The notes under the pieces are model-generated. The model searched no databases, was not told the DNA's origin, and worked only from the letters and a program-made list of their open reading frames with translations. A stretch of 64,000 bases of DNA from Lycocorax pyrrhopterus obiensis (taxonomy: Eukaryota; Chordata; Aves; Passeriformes; Paradisaeidae), in the NCBI GenBank assembly GCA_014706295.1, contig JACSVZ010000011.1:14205329-14269328 (forward strand), given 5' to 3'. Made by a program: the position numbers and the translations under genes. Positions 1-56,300 of this stretch are shown piece by piece (positions within the stretch are counted from its first letter, which is position 1; each line of letters begins with the position of its first letter).

Positions 1-3000
1 AGATACCCAAAATACTTGGAAGTTAGAAGCAACCCTCCCCCCCCCCGCCAATTTACAGGATGTCATGTATTTTTCAATCACTTTTGGTTAAGTTCATCTT
101 CGAGCAGAAACTGCATATTCTCTATGTGTGTCAAATAATCTCTGAGTTAAAATTCCATTTTGTACATGTGGCAAGTGTTCTCCCTGGTTAGCAGCTGTTG
201 GGAACTACACGTATCTCCAGCACCTTGCCAGATGCAGGCAGACATGATCCCAGAATCCACTGACCCAGGAGATGCTTTTCCTGCCAAGTTCTTCAGGAAC
301 ACCTTCCCCATGACATTTGGCCCACCTCTTGCCCTGATGTTGGTGGCCAGTTGTTCACAACCCCCTTGTTCATCTTGACCTGTTTTTTAAGCCCCTTGTC
401 CCTTTGCACTCCTACAATCCCACCATGGGCTCTTCTGGCTTTTTTTCATCTCCTATTGTTCCTTCAAACCTCCAGGCAGGATAAAGCTAATCCAGGCTTG
501 TGTAAATAAGAGTCAAGCCTGAGCACTGACTTAAATTGGCAAAAAAAAAAAGAAAAAAAAAGAAAAAAAAAAAAGGGAAACTCCCTCTGTGGGAATTCAC
601 TCCTATTTCCAGCAGTTATTTTGGTTTTAACTTCAGCCTGCGCTTAGCCAAAATGTGGTTTTTCCTATCACAGTATTTTTGTACAAATGAAAACACCCTT
701 TATAGGAAACTGAAACAAGCCAAAACAAGTATGTTTCAACATGTGTGTCTGGTTTTCAAATTAAAGTATCCATTTCAACTTCCTAATATTGTGAATTCTG
801 CAAAATACTGTCTTCACCATTTGCCTCTGAAAGGGGAATTTTGGAACAAGCAAGGAAATGATTTCCCATCTAGCAATGTTTTGAAGGGTCAATTTAATTC
901 CTTGTGTAATCTCACTGATGAGCCAACCCTAAAATTTAGTCTTAAAAAGCGTGGAAGTAATGGGGCTTACTGGCCAAGCTTCTCACGGATGTGTGTTACC
1001 AGTCAGCTTCAACAACCCTTAGGCTGTAACACAAGGAAAAGCTCTCCCTTAAAGCCCTCCTGGAGGGGTGAGTAATGAGGAATGGGTCAGAGCCAAAAAA
1101 TACATGTGGAGCTGCTCAAACCAGAGCACTTCAAGGGTCACTCAGGTAAGTTTGCCGTTCCCACTCCTGTTTGCAGTTAAACTGTCAGAACTGCAGCTTT
1201 AGCAGGTAAAGAACACAAATTACATTCCATCTCTTTCCTATAACGGATATTTTCTCTTCTTTACCTTAGAATGACTGGATATTGTGTTTGAGCCTGGACC
1301 TGGAGAGAACTATAATAAATGAAAAACATCACCTGCAAGTGATCAACTTCATATTCTCTACTGCCTCAAGACTTCTACAATCTCTGACAATATTCATTAT
1401 ATTTAAACCAAAGTCTATCTTGGGTTTGGCATCCTCTTCTTTAGGAAACCTCAACTGCATGAAGCAACCCATGATCCATGGACTAAGGGAGCAAAAAGAG
1501 CATATGGAACACATTGGTATCTGCAAGGGTGAAGGAAGAAGACAGTAATCCAAGGGAAGGATATTGGAAAATAGAATGCTGAAGTCAGGTGCAGGCATCC
1601 TTAGAATGAAGCTGCCAGCAGAGCAATTTAGCATATGCAGAGGAATGTCCTAGATCCACATGGAGGCAGAAGTCTCCCATCCTTGCTCACATCCACGGTT
1701 AAGGGGAGAAAAGACCCAGTCAAGCTTCTCTCCTCCTCTTTTTAAAGAGGAATTATCTCTTGAAGGATAATTCTCAATAGTAGGAGGCCTACAGAGCATC
1801 AATTGGTCTCCTTCCTGGTCCAGAAAAAAGAGTGTTATGGATTAGCTGCTGCTGTAAAAGCCAGAAGGGCATTTACCCAGAAAACAGCTCAGCAAACTGG
1901 TAAAAGGCACAGAGACCATTTACACACCATTTAACCACTGCAGACTCCACCATAAGGCATCTGCCAAAACCTACCCTGGCCAGATCTTCTCCCAGTTTCA
2001 CACTAAAACATCTCCTCTGCACAAGACACACAGACAAACAAGCCTGAGATCCTGTGAGGATGATCCAACCAGATCAAGAAACAGCAGGACAGGGAGATGC
2101 CAGGGGCTCAGGAGAGTTTTGAGTTCAATCTCAGCAGCACTGCAAGACCTCACTGCAGCAAACACCCTTCCTTCTGCTCTGCTTCTCCAGCTGCTCATCC
2201 CCTGTGCCTAGCAGAGACTCAGCACAGAGGTGAACAGCTGACACACGAACATTAAATGTCTGTGTCAGCTCACTGTGCACTCCAGGATCAACAGGATGCA
2301 AGTTAAGCTAAGCAGGACAGGGAATTTCAACCTGCCAAATCTGTCCTATGAAGCTCCACGGCAACACTTGAGCTGTAAATGACAAAGCAGTGCTACATGT
2401 GCTGGACAACTGCTTTTGACTGACAAGAGCCTAAACACCAATTCTCTATCTATCTCAAAATGGAGACTGCTCCTGCTGCAGAAGGAGAAGCAGTCTAGCC
2501 AAATGAGAAGACAAAGTGGTGAAAAAATTAGAAGGAATATGGTAAACCTGTGACTACTAATGCAATCTATATCCAGAGGGAAAACAAACAGCACCAAAAA
2601 CTAAGGGGCACATCACAGAAGCATCTTCTTTCTGGGGATGCAAGGTTGTCACAAGACCTCACTCCAAAAGGTTAATCTTCATGGACAGGCAAAATATTCC
2701 TGTACTTTAATAAACTTTACTTAGACCAAGTGAATGAACTGCTGTGAAACAACCCACATAAAAGTTTCTGGTTTAGAACACACTGCAATGTTACCAAGTT
2801 CAAAGACCCTAGGACCAAAAAAGCCCAACCCTGTATTGACAGCTGATGTGAAAAGGCCAATCAAATAACTGCAATTTAAGTGCAGGCTGTAGTTGGGATA
2901 CGGGAGAGATCTGTAAACCTCTCAATTCCATTGGGAAGGTGAACAGGGAGTGCTAGCCATCATTTCTCACAATACAAAAATTAGAGGAACAAGATAAATT

Positions 3001-3688
3001 TTTTGGCAGGAAGTACAGAATAAAGCAAAGCAACCTTTCCTCCACACAACAGGCAGGAAAGTCAGCCAAGAAAATGGATGACTTTGGAGGCCTGAAAAAG
3101 TTATCGAAACGAAGAAATTTCTCAGAGGAAATTAATTTCGGGTTATTAAGAACAAAGACAGGAGTGCAACCTCAGGGACAAGAAGTCCTGTGTACGAGAG
3201 ATGGATGCAGTGGATGTGTTGGTGTATGCCTGACCTGGTTTTACCTTTTTTCACTGAACACAGCCTCCTTGTCCAGGAACACTTGGGTCTAGAAAAGAGG
3301 GAACATTTTCTTGTGCATGACCCCCTGTGTTTTTGTGAGACCTGACTAGACATCAGTGTAACTATGCACATGTCCTCCTCCTCAGAGTCGAAGCTGCATT
3401 TGGAAGACAATGACCTGTAATGAAGTTTGCATCCTTGCTTTAATTCCAGGAGAAGGAGTAACATATTCTTAGAGGTGGTGAGGGATGAGAGGAGGCATGT
3501 GAGTAGCCCACAAACCCAGTCACAGGATTACGAAGTTTCAGAAAAAGGAGCATCCACATCATTCAGTAATGTGTGTTATCATGGTTTTTTTAACAGGCCA
3601 ACAAACAGAAAAAAAATCACACCCCCACACTCTTCCCCCTCCCTCTGTTTGCATCCTTAGTTAAAATACTGAAAATAGGTGTACTTAC
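1..3688 (-). other. RANBP10: RANBP10 intron 5 (partial)
   Basis: I see no exon matching the next expected RANBP10 residues and no clear CR1 fragment. The only distinctive feature is an A-rich tract at 541-574. The open frames here (for example a lysine run at 536-1075 read from the A-tract) look fortuitous. Confidence 0.6.
541..574. repeat. A-rich simple repeat
   Basis: A-tract interrupted by two single G residues. It could be a decayed poly(A) tail, but I see no recognisable retroposed sequence beside it. Confidence 0.8.
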
Positions 3689-47829
<44,141 letters not shown>

Positions 47830-47864
47830 TCACGCCTGCCCCGTCGCCCCTGGCTCTCGCTGAG

Positions 47865-47880
47865 ACTACAACTCCCGAGA
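47865..47880 (+). promoter_or_regulatory. ZNF143/THAP11-type element (ACTACAACTCCC)
   Basis: ACTACAACTCCCGAGA matches the 5' half of the known ZNF143/SBS promoter element (ACTACAAYTCCCAGMATGC). It sits about 150 bp upstream of the RANBP10 ATG. Motif match only. Confidence 0.65.
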
Positions 47881-47920
47881 GGCCGCGCACTCAAAGCCCC
47901 GTCCCACCCCCCGGCGCACT

Positions 47921-47936
47921 GCACGCTGGGAACCGT
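47921..47936 (-). promoter_or_regulatory. ZNF143/THAP11-type element, minus strand
   Basis: The minus strand reads ACGGTTCCCAGCGTGC, which matches the TTCCCAGCATGC half of the same element with a CpG variant. Confidence 0.55.
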
Positions 47937-47980
47937 GTCCCCGTTCCGCTCCGCTCCCAGCAGTGCCTTGGGGTGCGGAA

Positions 47981-47999
47981 ACTCCCATACCCAGCGTGC
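47981..47999 (+). promoter_or_regulatory. ZNF143/THAP11-type element, second plus-strand copy
   Basis: ACTCCCATACCCAGCGTGC aligns over the full 19-bp element at 15 positions by eye. Confidence 0.5.
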
Positions 48000-48156
48000 T
48001 TCGCGACAACGCGGCGGCCAAGGGCCGCCCCGCGCTTGCAGGCGCCCGCCGGCCGCCTCCGCGCACGGGCCTGTTTCGGCCGCCGCGCGGCGCCCGCGCG
48101 TCAGGCGCTGCGTGGGCAGCTATGGCGGCGCGCGAGGGGGTCCTGCGGGCGTGGCC

Positions 48157-48170
48157 GTTGCCATAGCGAC
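48157..48170. promoter_or_regulatory. RFX X-box-like element
   Basis: GTTGCCATAGCGAC matches the palindromic X-box consensus GTTRCCATRGYAAC at 13 of 14 positions. RFX factors bind such sites in promoters of ciliary genes. It lies about 445 bp from the RANBP10 ATG, on the side facing the intergenic interval. Confidence 0.6.
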
Positions 48171-48192
48171 GGGTAAACGAAGCGCGCGCGCC

Positions 48193-48390
48193 ATGGCGGC
48201 ACCGGGACTGAGGAACGAACCGAGCGCAGCCGTGATGGGCTCCGGCAAATGCCAGCAACCGGAACAACCAGCGGCTCTGAGCTGCGAGGGCACGGACGAG
48301 GGACCCCGGCTGGCCCGCTGCAGCTCACAAAGGCTCCTTTGGTTCTCAGCTGGATCCATGTGGATATACAGTCTTTGTATATATACGTAG
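48193..48390 (+). other. Unrecognised 65-codon open frame in divergent promoter
   Basis: The ATG lies in a favourable context (gcgccATGGCGGC) just downstream of the X-box. The frame begins MAAPGLRNEPSAAVMGSGKC and ends at a TAG beyond the CpG island. It has no domain I recognise. It could be the leader of a divergent non-coding or coding transcript, or chance openness of GC-rich DNA. Confidence 0.25.
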
Positions 48391-48726
48391 TTTTTTTCAT
48401 CTCTTTATGTCTTGAGAGAACAGTAAAAAAACTGAACTCCTGCTGTGAAGCCACGGCCAGCAGGAAGAAAAACAAGATCCTTGAGCTGACTTATACTATG
48501 AGTTCATTCTTCTGTATATGACACACTTAATTCCATGTTTCCATTCTTTTTCCATGTCTCCATAGCAATAAACAGGCCCTTGTCATCATTCCAAACCTAT
48601 GATCGTCGGAGCAGCTGGAGACCTACTGAAGGAAAGAGCTGTGGTCTCTTGATCTGACTAAAGAGAGCTCCCAGCAACTGAAGTTACAGGTCTGACACAA
48701 GGTTCTCCTGACCGTATGATCTTCCC

Positions 48727-48815
48727 TTACTCGAGAGAACATTTATATAGTTATATGTTTCGACTTTATATATTTAGACTAGATATATAGTTATATATAT
48801 TTATATATCTGTACA
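48727..48815. repeat. AT-rich tatata stretch
   Basis: Repeated tatatagttatat and tatatatttatatat units, with several short self-complementary runs. Flanks have normal composition. Confidence 0.7.
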
Positions 48816-49969
48816 AGCCAAAGTTTGATGCAAAAAGTTACAACCTCTGAGACTCCAGACTGCCAAAGAGGTATCAACTGTTTGAAATACATCCAGTCTA
48901 AGGAAAAGGCTCCAGTGAGTTGAAGAATTCCTGTGAAACATCCAAACCCAACGTCAGCCCAATAGTGTGACAGGCAGCAGGTGCAAAGCCTTGTCCCCTC
49001 CCATTCCTCCCCTTGGGAAGCTGCACCTTCTCATGAGAAGAAAGTGAACTCTGACACACATTGGAGAAGGGAATCCCATCCATGCAGGACATGCAGACAC
49101 TTACTGCTTCCAGCAGAGCTTCTCAAAGGACCCTTTTCTTTCCAACACTTCAGTCACACTGTATCAGCAAAAAATGCTCTTTGTGATATTAATGGAATTA
49201 TGTTTAAAAAAAAAACCACCTTGAAAAATGCCTGCCCTTTGGATTGGCATTGCCTGCTGAAGAGATTTTAACTCTATTGGCCATCATGTCCTTCAGTGTT
49301 GTGCAAAAAAACCTGTTTAACTTCCAAGTTCTGCTGCCAGGAGCTGGGCTGGATTTCCAGGAGTCCCTATGACTGGTGCCATTTGGCTGTAGTTTTAGGA
49401 AGCTATACTGCACACACAGCACAGCCAAGAGAGAAGGATCCATACTTGCAGCGGGATTTAGGACAGGCTCAGGATGGGGAGAAACAACTCCTGTCACACT
49501 GACTCCCCAGAAGGCCACTGAAGAGAAAGTTCAATACCCATCTCCATCCCTCCAAAACTGGTACATGTGACAGGCATTATTATTTGTTTTACAAAGTCAC
49601 AGTCCTTGGCACCCTTGCTGTGTCAGACCTCATTCCTAGTGTGGTTTAGGTTCACTGGAAGCAGTACAATCATACACAAGAGTTTTGCTTTGTTTCCCTA
49701 CATGAGGAGCACGAGGGAGCAGAGCACGGACCAGCTGTGCAGCAACTCCCTGTACAGGAACAACAGCAGAAAACAAAGGGGCACCATGGCTCCCACTGGG
49801 AGCAGAGCAGCAGAAACCACACAGCTGTGTCAAACACAAACACCTGGCTGGCATGAAGAGCACCAACACAACTAAATGCCTGTTAGGAACATTTTGAACA
49901 CCACAATACAGGAGCCTCTCAGCTCACTGGCATAAGCAGCATTGGCATCACACAGAATACATGTAACAT

Positions 49970-49975
49970 TTTATT
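49970..49975 (-). terminator. CENPT: CENPT poly(A) signal AATAAA
   Basis: The plus strand reads tttatt, giving AATAAA on the minus strand about 260 nt after the CENPT stop codon. It is the first canonical signal in that direction and implies a short 3' UTR. Confidence 0.7.
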
Positions 49976-50233
49976 TATCAGAGCTGTACACGTATTCAAA
50001 GGTAACATATGAAAATATGGATAGTCAGACTACTTGTGACAAAGGCTGGTGAGACCAGCAGGGTGGTGTGGTGGCCACAGCACAACCTGCCTCCACTCAG
50101 GAGAACATCCAGCAGTCGTTGCCTGATTGGTTAGGTGTGGAAAAGCATCACCTGGAGCAGTGACATGGAAGAATCCACAGCCAGCCCCTGGGAGCAGACC
50201 ATCTTCTCATACACAGGGGCCATCACTGCACCT

Positions 50234-50357
50234 TCACTTGGAGGGGATCACTTTATTTCCACTCACAGCAACTGGAATCAGGAGCTTCCGGTACTCCAGA
50301 GGGAGGTAATTCTCTATCAGCACATTCAACGGCATCTTGTCTGTCACCAGCCTTTGC
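50234..50357 (-). CDS. CENPT: CENPT last coding exon
   Basis: 124 nt including the TGA at 50236-50234. It encodes QRLVTDKMPLNVLIENYLPL, then EYRKLLIPVAVSGNKVIPSK. This is the C-terminal extension of the histone fold (human VTDQVSLHVLVERHLPLEYR). The acceptor acaaag follows a pyrimidine-rich run. Confidence 0.96.
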
Positions 50358-53300
50358 CTTTGTCCAAAAGGAGAGCAGAGAAGAAACAAGAGTTGTTAGT
50401 GAAATGTGTTTCCATTCGATATCAGAGTAAGGTTTTCTTGCAGTGATGTTTTTGCATTTAAGAGCTGAAATGCTCTAGCTGCTTGTGACAAACAGCTCCA
50501 GACTCGTGTTTGCTGGCAGCTTCTCAGCTCCTGTGCGTGGTGCAATGCCAGGATTGCCCACACAGCAGAGCAGACCCAGAGGGTTCCTGCAGACCAGCTT
50601 CTCACAGAGCTTCCCACTGTTTACCATGGGGATATTCATCTATATTGATCAGGACCAAAGTAGAGGCTCACTGCTTTTTAAATTCACAATCCACCTACCA
50701 TAGGATAAATTCTACCATTTGAAGACATGCACAGAATGATGTGACAGATGGAAATAGCTCAGTACCCAGATTTTTTTACAGTCACAACTCAGAGGTGGTT
50801 GGCATTTGCCAACTGTGTAGGCCATGTAGTTTTCCAGTACACCATTTAGCTGACTGGCCTGAAAAAATCAGCATCTCCCAGTTTTGTAGAAAGAAAAAAA
50901 GTGCAGCATTTATTCACACTTTCTGTGTGGAAGGAACAGAAATACTGTTCTTATGCATGAGCCAGCAACAATTCCTGATCTCTTTATGAGGCAGTAAAAA
51001 CGCATAAAGACATCAGGTGATGTCTTGTCTTCAACAAGGTGAAACAACAAGTACATGGAATTCTCAAACCAGGGCAACTAACCCATCGTGTCTCCTGGCC
51101 TGCTCATACCAACCTCAGCACACACCTCTCAGGTGGGAAAATGAAATCTCTGGATGAGGACAGCAATAGATTGTTCTTTTTAAGCAGCAGCACCAGGACT
51201 ACCTACAGAGGCCTATGCAAAGCTCATGTCATCAGCTGTGCCCTGCACTATCCCCCAAGTGACTTTAACATCCCATTTGAAACTCTTCCAGTGGAGAGCA
51301 AGAACAACAATCTGGAGTAATGACTTTACATGAAAAGTGGTGGATTGCTTCAGGCCTCACAGAGTTTAACAGTGGGCTTCCAAGCCAAGAATAAATCCCT
51401 TGTGTTTTGGTAACAGAACAAAGTGAATTCAGGCAGGAGATGGGGTAGCTGGGGGAGTCCAGAGGACAGAGCACCAGTGAGGCAGCTCTGAAAACAGATC
51501 TTCCAGGTTGCTCTCCAGGAATGTTGCTGTTACGAGAGGCCAGCCCTGGCTGCCTGGGCTGGAGGCTTCTTCTCCTGCTCTGGAGAGGAACAGTCAGTTT
51601 GGATCCCAAGTATCAGCTTGTGCAGCAGCAGGAAGAGGTGTATTTTGTTTGGAAGAGCAAGTCACCAAAACAGACAGCAGGACATGTGAAAATGCTCACA
51701 GTGTCAGCTGCAGGTGCTTTTAGCAAAGAGATCACTCGAGGATGCAAACAGTGCAGCCCAGCCTCCCTCTTAGCATTTCTCTATTTTTTCTACTCATTTC
51801 CCAGATATTACTGCTTCACCCTTACACAAATCCCTCTCCTCTTGGTTCCTCAGATGACTCCTTGCGTGCACAACCCTTCACTACTTCCTCTTGCCCCTCC
51901 ACCACCACCATCACTGAGCGGTGCAACCCAAGTCCACGGATGCCTCCTGGGACAAAAGTGGCCTCACACAGAGTAAATCTCGAGATCCCACACTTACTGT
52001 GCAAACACTGCTGGTTCACACCCTGGCAACAACCAGGTGTTACTGGGCTATCAAAGCACCACCAACCACTGCTGCAGATTAGTAACAACCCCTCCATTAC
52101 CTTCTCATGAGGACTTCCAGGTCAGCCGCCTCCACTGTCTTCCTCCCTGCATGGTGGGCGTAAGCTTCCAGATCATCACTCAGCTGCTTGAAGTATCTCT
52201 CGGAGCTGAGGGAACAATGAGGAGGGAAATCAAATCAGACTGAAGCATGTGAACACCATCTACTCACCCACTTCTGCAGGGCAAGTTGCACTAGAGCTGC
52301 TCTTTGTGCAGGTCCCAGCCTGCCAGCGAAAGCTGGGGGAGAAGAAACTCTCCAGCCCACGGACAAAGCTTGGCTTCTCAGCCCAGGCTCCCTGGAACTT
52401 CACTGCCAAGACAGCTGTGAAACAGCTGCACATCTGACAACCAGAACCTTTCCCAAACTTCCCACACATGCAGGAACAGAGGTTAACACCAGTGAGAGAG
52501 AAATCAGCACTGAGGGTCAGACTACTGACTACTGCAGTGACACTGTTCAAAAAATGCAGATTTTACTCATGAAGGCAACAAGGTAGAAGGATTCAAAAAG
52601 CTGAGAAACCTGGATTCCAATGGAACACTGCACACCCTCACTGTTCCCAGCACAATGACCATTGTCCAGAGCCATCCTGCCCATGGAAATTGATAATGAC
52701 AAGACTCTGACTGGTACAATTTGCTGGGACAAAACCCAGATGCTCCTGCAAGGCTGCATTGATCAGATACCCACACAGCAGCCCAAAGCACTTTGCACAT
52801 TTCTGCCCCTGTCTTTATCAGGCCTCCCAAGACTCTTTCCAGCTGAAGAGAGAGGGCTGTCGGCTTGTCAGCAGCACTCCAAACAGATTTATTACTTCAG
52901 GAAAGAAAGAAAAAACATCCAACACTAAAAATAATGGAAAGAGCAGTTTGTTGCTACTTACCATTTTTCAACAATTTTGAATGCATCTCTGGCCACTGAC
53001 ATTTTAACAAAATGTCTGAATATCTCCTTTATCAAACTCCTTGGCATTTGAGGCTCACGTGGTTTCCTCGGGGATGTTCTCAATCTCTTTGGAACTGTCT
53101 TAGGCTGCAACAGCTGCAGGGGAGACCTTTGAGGGAAATTGAAAATTCACACATTGAATGAACAAGGCCAGGGGAGAGGCAGAAAACACCAGGCTGAGTT
53201 TGGAGAAACCCTAAGCTGAACTGGAAGGGATAAAAACTATCTTGAGCTCTTCATTCTTTCTCCCTCCCAATTCTTCAAAACTCTCATTCCCAAACAGGGC

Positions 53301-56300
53301 AGTTTGCAAAGAGTTCATGTGGCATCATAGCCTTGAGAGAAGCAATCCAGGCTCAAGTTCCCTTGATTCCAGCATGCTCATGTAACACACTGTCAGAAAA
53401 CAGGAGTTCTCTCCAATACATGACTGCAGTTTCCACTGCATCCCTGTAGTATTCCCTTTCCAGTAGTGCACAAAGTGTGAGGCACCACAAGTCACCTCTG
53501 CATCTGTGGACAGAGGAGGCTGCTCTGCAGAGAATCCTTCTGCACTATTAAGAACTTCAATGGGGGCTTTTTTGGTAGGTTTCATGGTTTTTTTCACCCC
53601 CTTAAACAAGACTGTAAGTCCTAAAGGAAGTTACAATTGTCTTCCATTCTAAAATAGGAAAAATTGTAAGAAGGAAGAGTTAAGTGAAATTCATGGATTC
53701 ACTCAGTACGTAATTGGAAAACAATAGAAAAAAAACAGAACCTCAGGCTAACACATGCAAAATCTCCAGAGGGAGCATGTGGATCACTTGACTCTCTCCA
53801 GTCCACCTGTATGTGGGCACAGGAATTTTGCCTTCTTGTTTATTGCTTTAGTAGGCAAAGATCTAAAGTCTTTTAGATAGAAAATTCCTCCTGTTCCCTA
53901 GGACCCACTGCTAGTGGTTCTGATGAAGCAAATGGCTTCACCAAATTTCTAATTAAGAGGGTGCAAATGTTAACTAATTTGGAGTAATGCAGAGGACAGG
54001 TTCACTTTCTGCCTCTAGAAGAGCTTCATTTTATAGTCAGCACATAGTAACTGCACACAGCTTTAGTCTTATTAGTTTATTGACTGCTTTTCTGCAGTCA
54101 ATACAACTTTGTCATTCCATGTGATCAGTGTCTTGTCACCTGTAATTCCCCCTCTTCTGCAAGGGCCTCTGCATCCCATACTGGAGTCTACAGAGTGGCC
54201 TACCAATTGAAAAACTCCTAGGAAAAGTTTTGGCCTTCAGCACAAGAAAATATTACAAGAACGTTCATTGGAAAGCCTTAAGGCATCAGACCTGCTCTGG
54301 AAGAGCACTGATATTCACTCAATTCACTCTTCACTCAGCTGCTACAGCAGTGAAAGAACCAGAGCCTTCTGGAGGGAGAGCAGCTGGCAAAGCCGGGCTC
54401 TTCTCTCCCCTCAGCCCCACTTCTGCCAGGCCACTGCTGGACATGGCTTAGGCTTACCTGGGAGCAGCAGGTTTTGCAACATGTGGAGTTGACAGCAGCA
54501 GGTTGTAGGCTGGAGCACGGACAAATGCAGGAGTCTTCATGGAAACCTCTGGGGAAAAAAGTACTTGAGGAACTGAAGTCTCTTTCCAGAGCTCCTGGAG
54601 AAAGCAGTGCTGCTGCAGCAGACAGAAACCCAGCCACCTCCCCATACGCCTGGTCCTGGTCACACTGCCTGTGCTCTGGCTGTGTCCCCGCAGCACTCTG
54701 AGCCGGCACAGCTGCTGGCTGCTGCAGTGCCACCCCCACAGCTCCTGCCACACAGGCTGGTGGCTCCCCTGGGGCCCCTGTGCTGGCCCAGCTGGCTGGG
54801 CAGGCTGCAGGGACACACACACTCAGGGCCAGGCTGCAGGGGCTGATGGCTGGGTTAACTTAGGTTGCCACAAAGCTGCAACCTTTTTAACCAGAGAGAA
54901 CTTCAAAGTCTACAAGCTCCCTCTTTGTCATCTTGCTAAGCCACTGGCAAATTCTGCTGAACAAAGGGACAAGCTGAGCTACAGACTCTCATTACAAGGG
55001 CCAGAATATAAACTTCTCCCTGTTTGCAGATTTTCATAACTCCCTCCAGGCAAGGCTCCTGTTATCAGCATCCCACATGTTCCCTGCTATGAACCCATAG
55101 CAGTTTCCTCCAAGTCTAATCTCCATTGTCTAACTTCATTCTTGCACTTCTTCACTTCTTAACAAGCGAGAGCAGGAAAGAAAACAATGTTAACAGAAAT
55201 ACTGAGCAGCTTCCTGTCTAGGAGAGGAGTGATCAGACAGGGCTTCTTGCCCAACAGCTTCTCTTGGAAGCTGAGTGCACCTCAATAATCCAGCCTATTT
55301 GGTAATGGTGTCAACTTCCCAAAGATCCTTTAAAAGGGCTTGGACACCTGTCCTTTTAGAGACGCCAAGCCCAGCTACTAGAGGCTTCAGAGACTACTGA
55401 GAGTTAAACTCCCCAGCTGAAAGGGTCAGAGATCTCGCAGAGAAAGCAGGGCTGGGTGAAACTACTGTGGTTGCCTGCATTAGCTTCTGAATAAACATTT
55501 CTGTGCACTGGAGGGACAGGGAGCAGGATGTAGGGAAAGGGGCTGGTTATGCTGAGGTTTCCAAGGCAAGATTTATGACAAAAGGACATAATTTTTTCCC
55601 CTTTTCTTCCTCTCCTTGTCCAATGACACCTCTATGGTGCTACTCTTACTGTTCCACCCTATCAGTGAGATCTGCAGCCAGATCTTTCCACCTCTTCATA
55701 CAGCTGTGTACAAAATAAGCATATTAACACAACTGTAGGCACCCTAAGAACACCTACAGCTTTTCTTGTGGCTATCAATTCAACCGTTGTGTTTGTGCAT
55801 ACTGCACAAATACACACAGACATAGATAATTTCATTACAGCTGAATATGCCCAGAAGTTTAGCAATGGGGTTTTAGGATGTCCTTTGTTCAGCTTTATAC
55901 TTCAGGGTGTATTGTTCTTCAAAAGACTAAGACCAGTTCCAAGAGACACCACTAAAATACGTTCTGGGCATTCTCAAACATGGCCTTCATCAAAGAGAAC
56001 TCAGTCTGATGTATTTGCTCTTCCAAAAGGCATCAGCACTCTTGGGCCAGACTGATGCAGTTTCCAAAGAACTGTTTAGAAGCAGACACTGTCTCTCAGC
56101 TTTCTGGAAAACCAGGCTACTACTTTTGTTAACTGGAAAGGAAACCTGTAACTACACATATAAAATACAGGGTTCTAAGTTAGGTTTCAAGTCTGAAGTC
56201 ACATAAATGGCTGTGGAAACACCAATGGTAAGACATTAAAAAATTGGCATGAAATTAGGAGTCAGGAAGGAAAGAAGAACAGACTGGAGGATATCCCTGT

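Noticed and set aside
536..1075. 179-codon plus-strand open frame beginning with a lysine run
   Set aside because: The run is translation of a simple A-rich tract; the remainder has no recognisable domain, and the frame lies in an intron.
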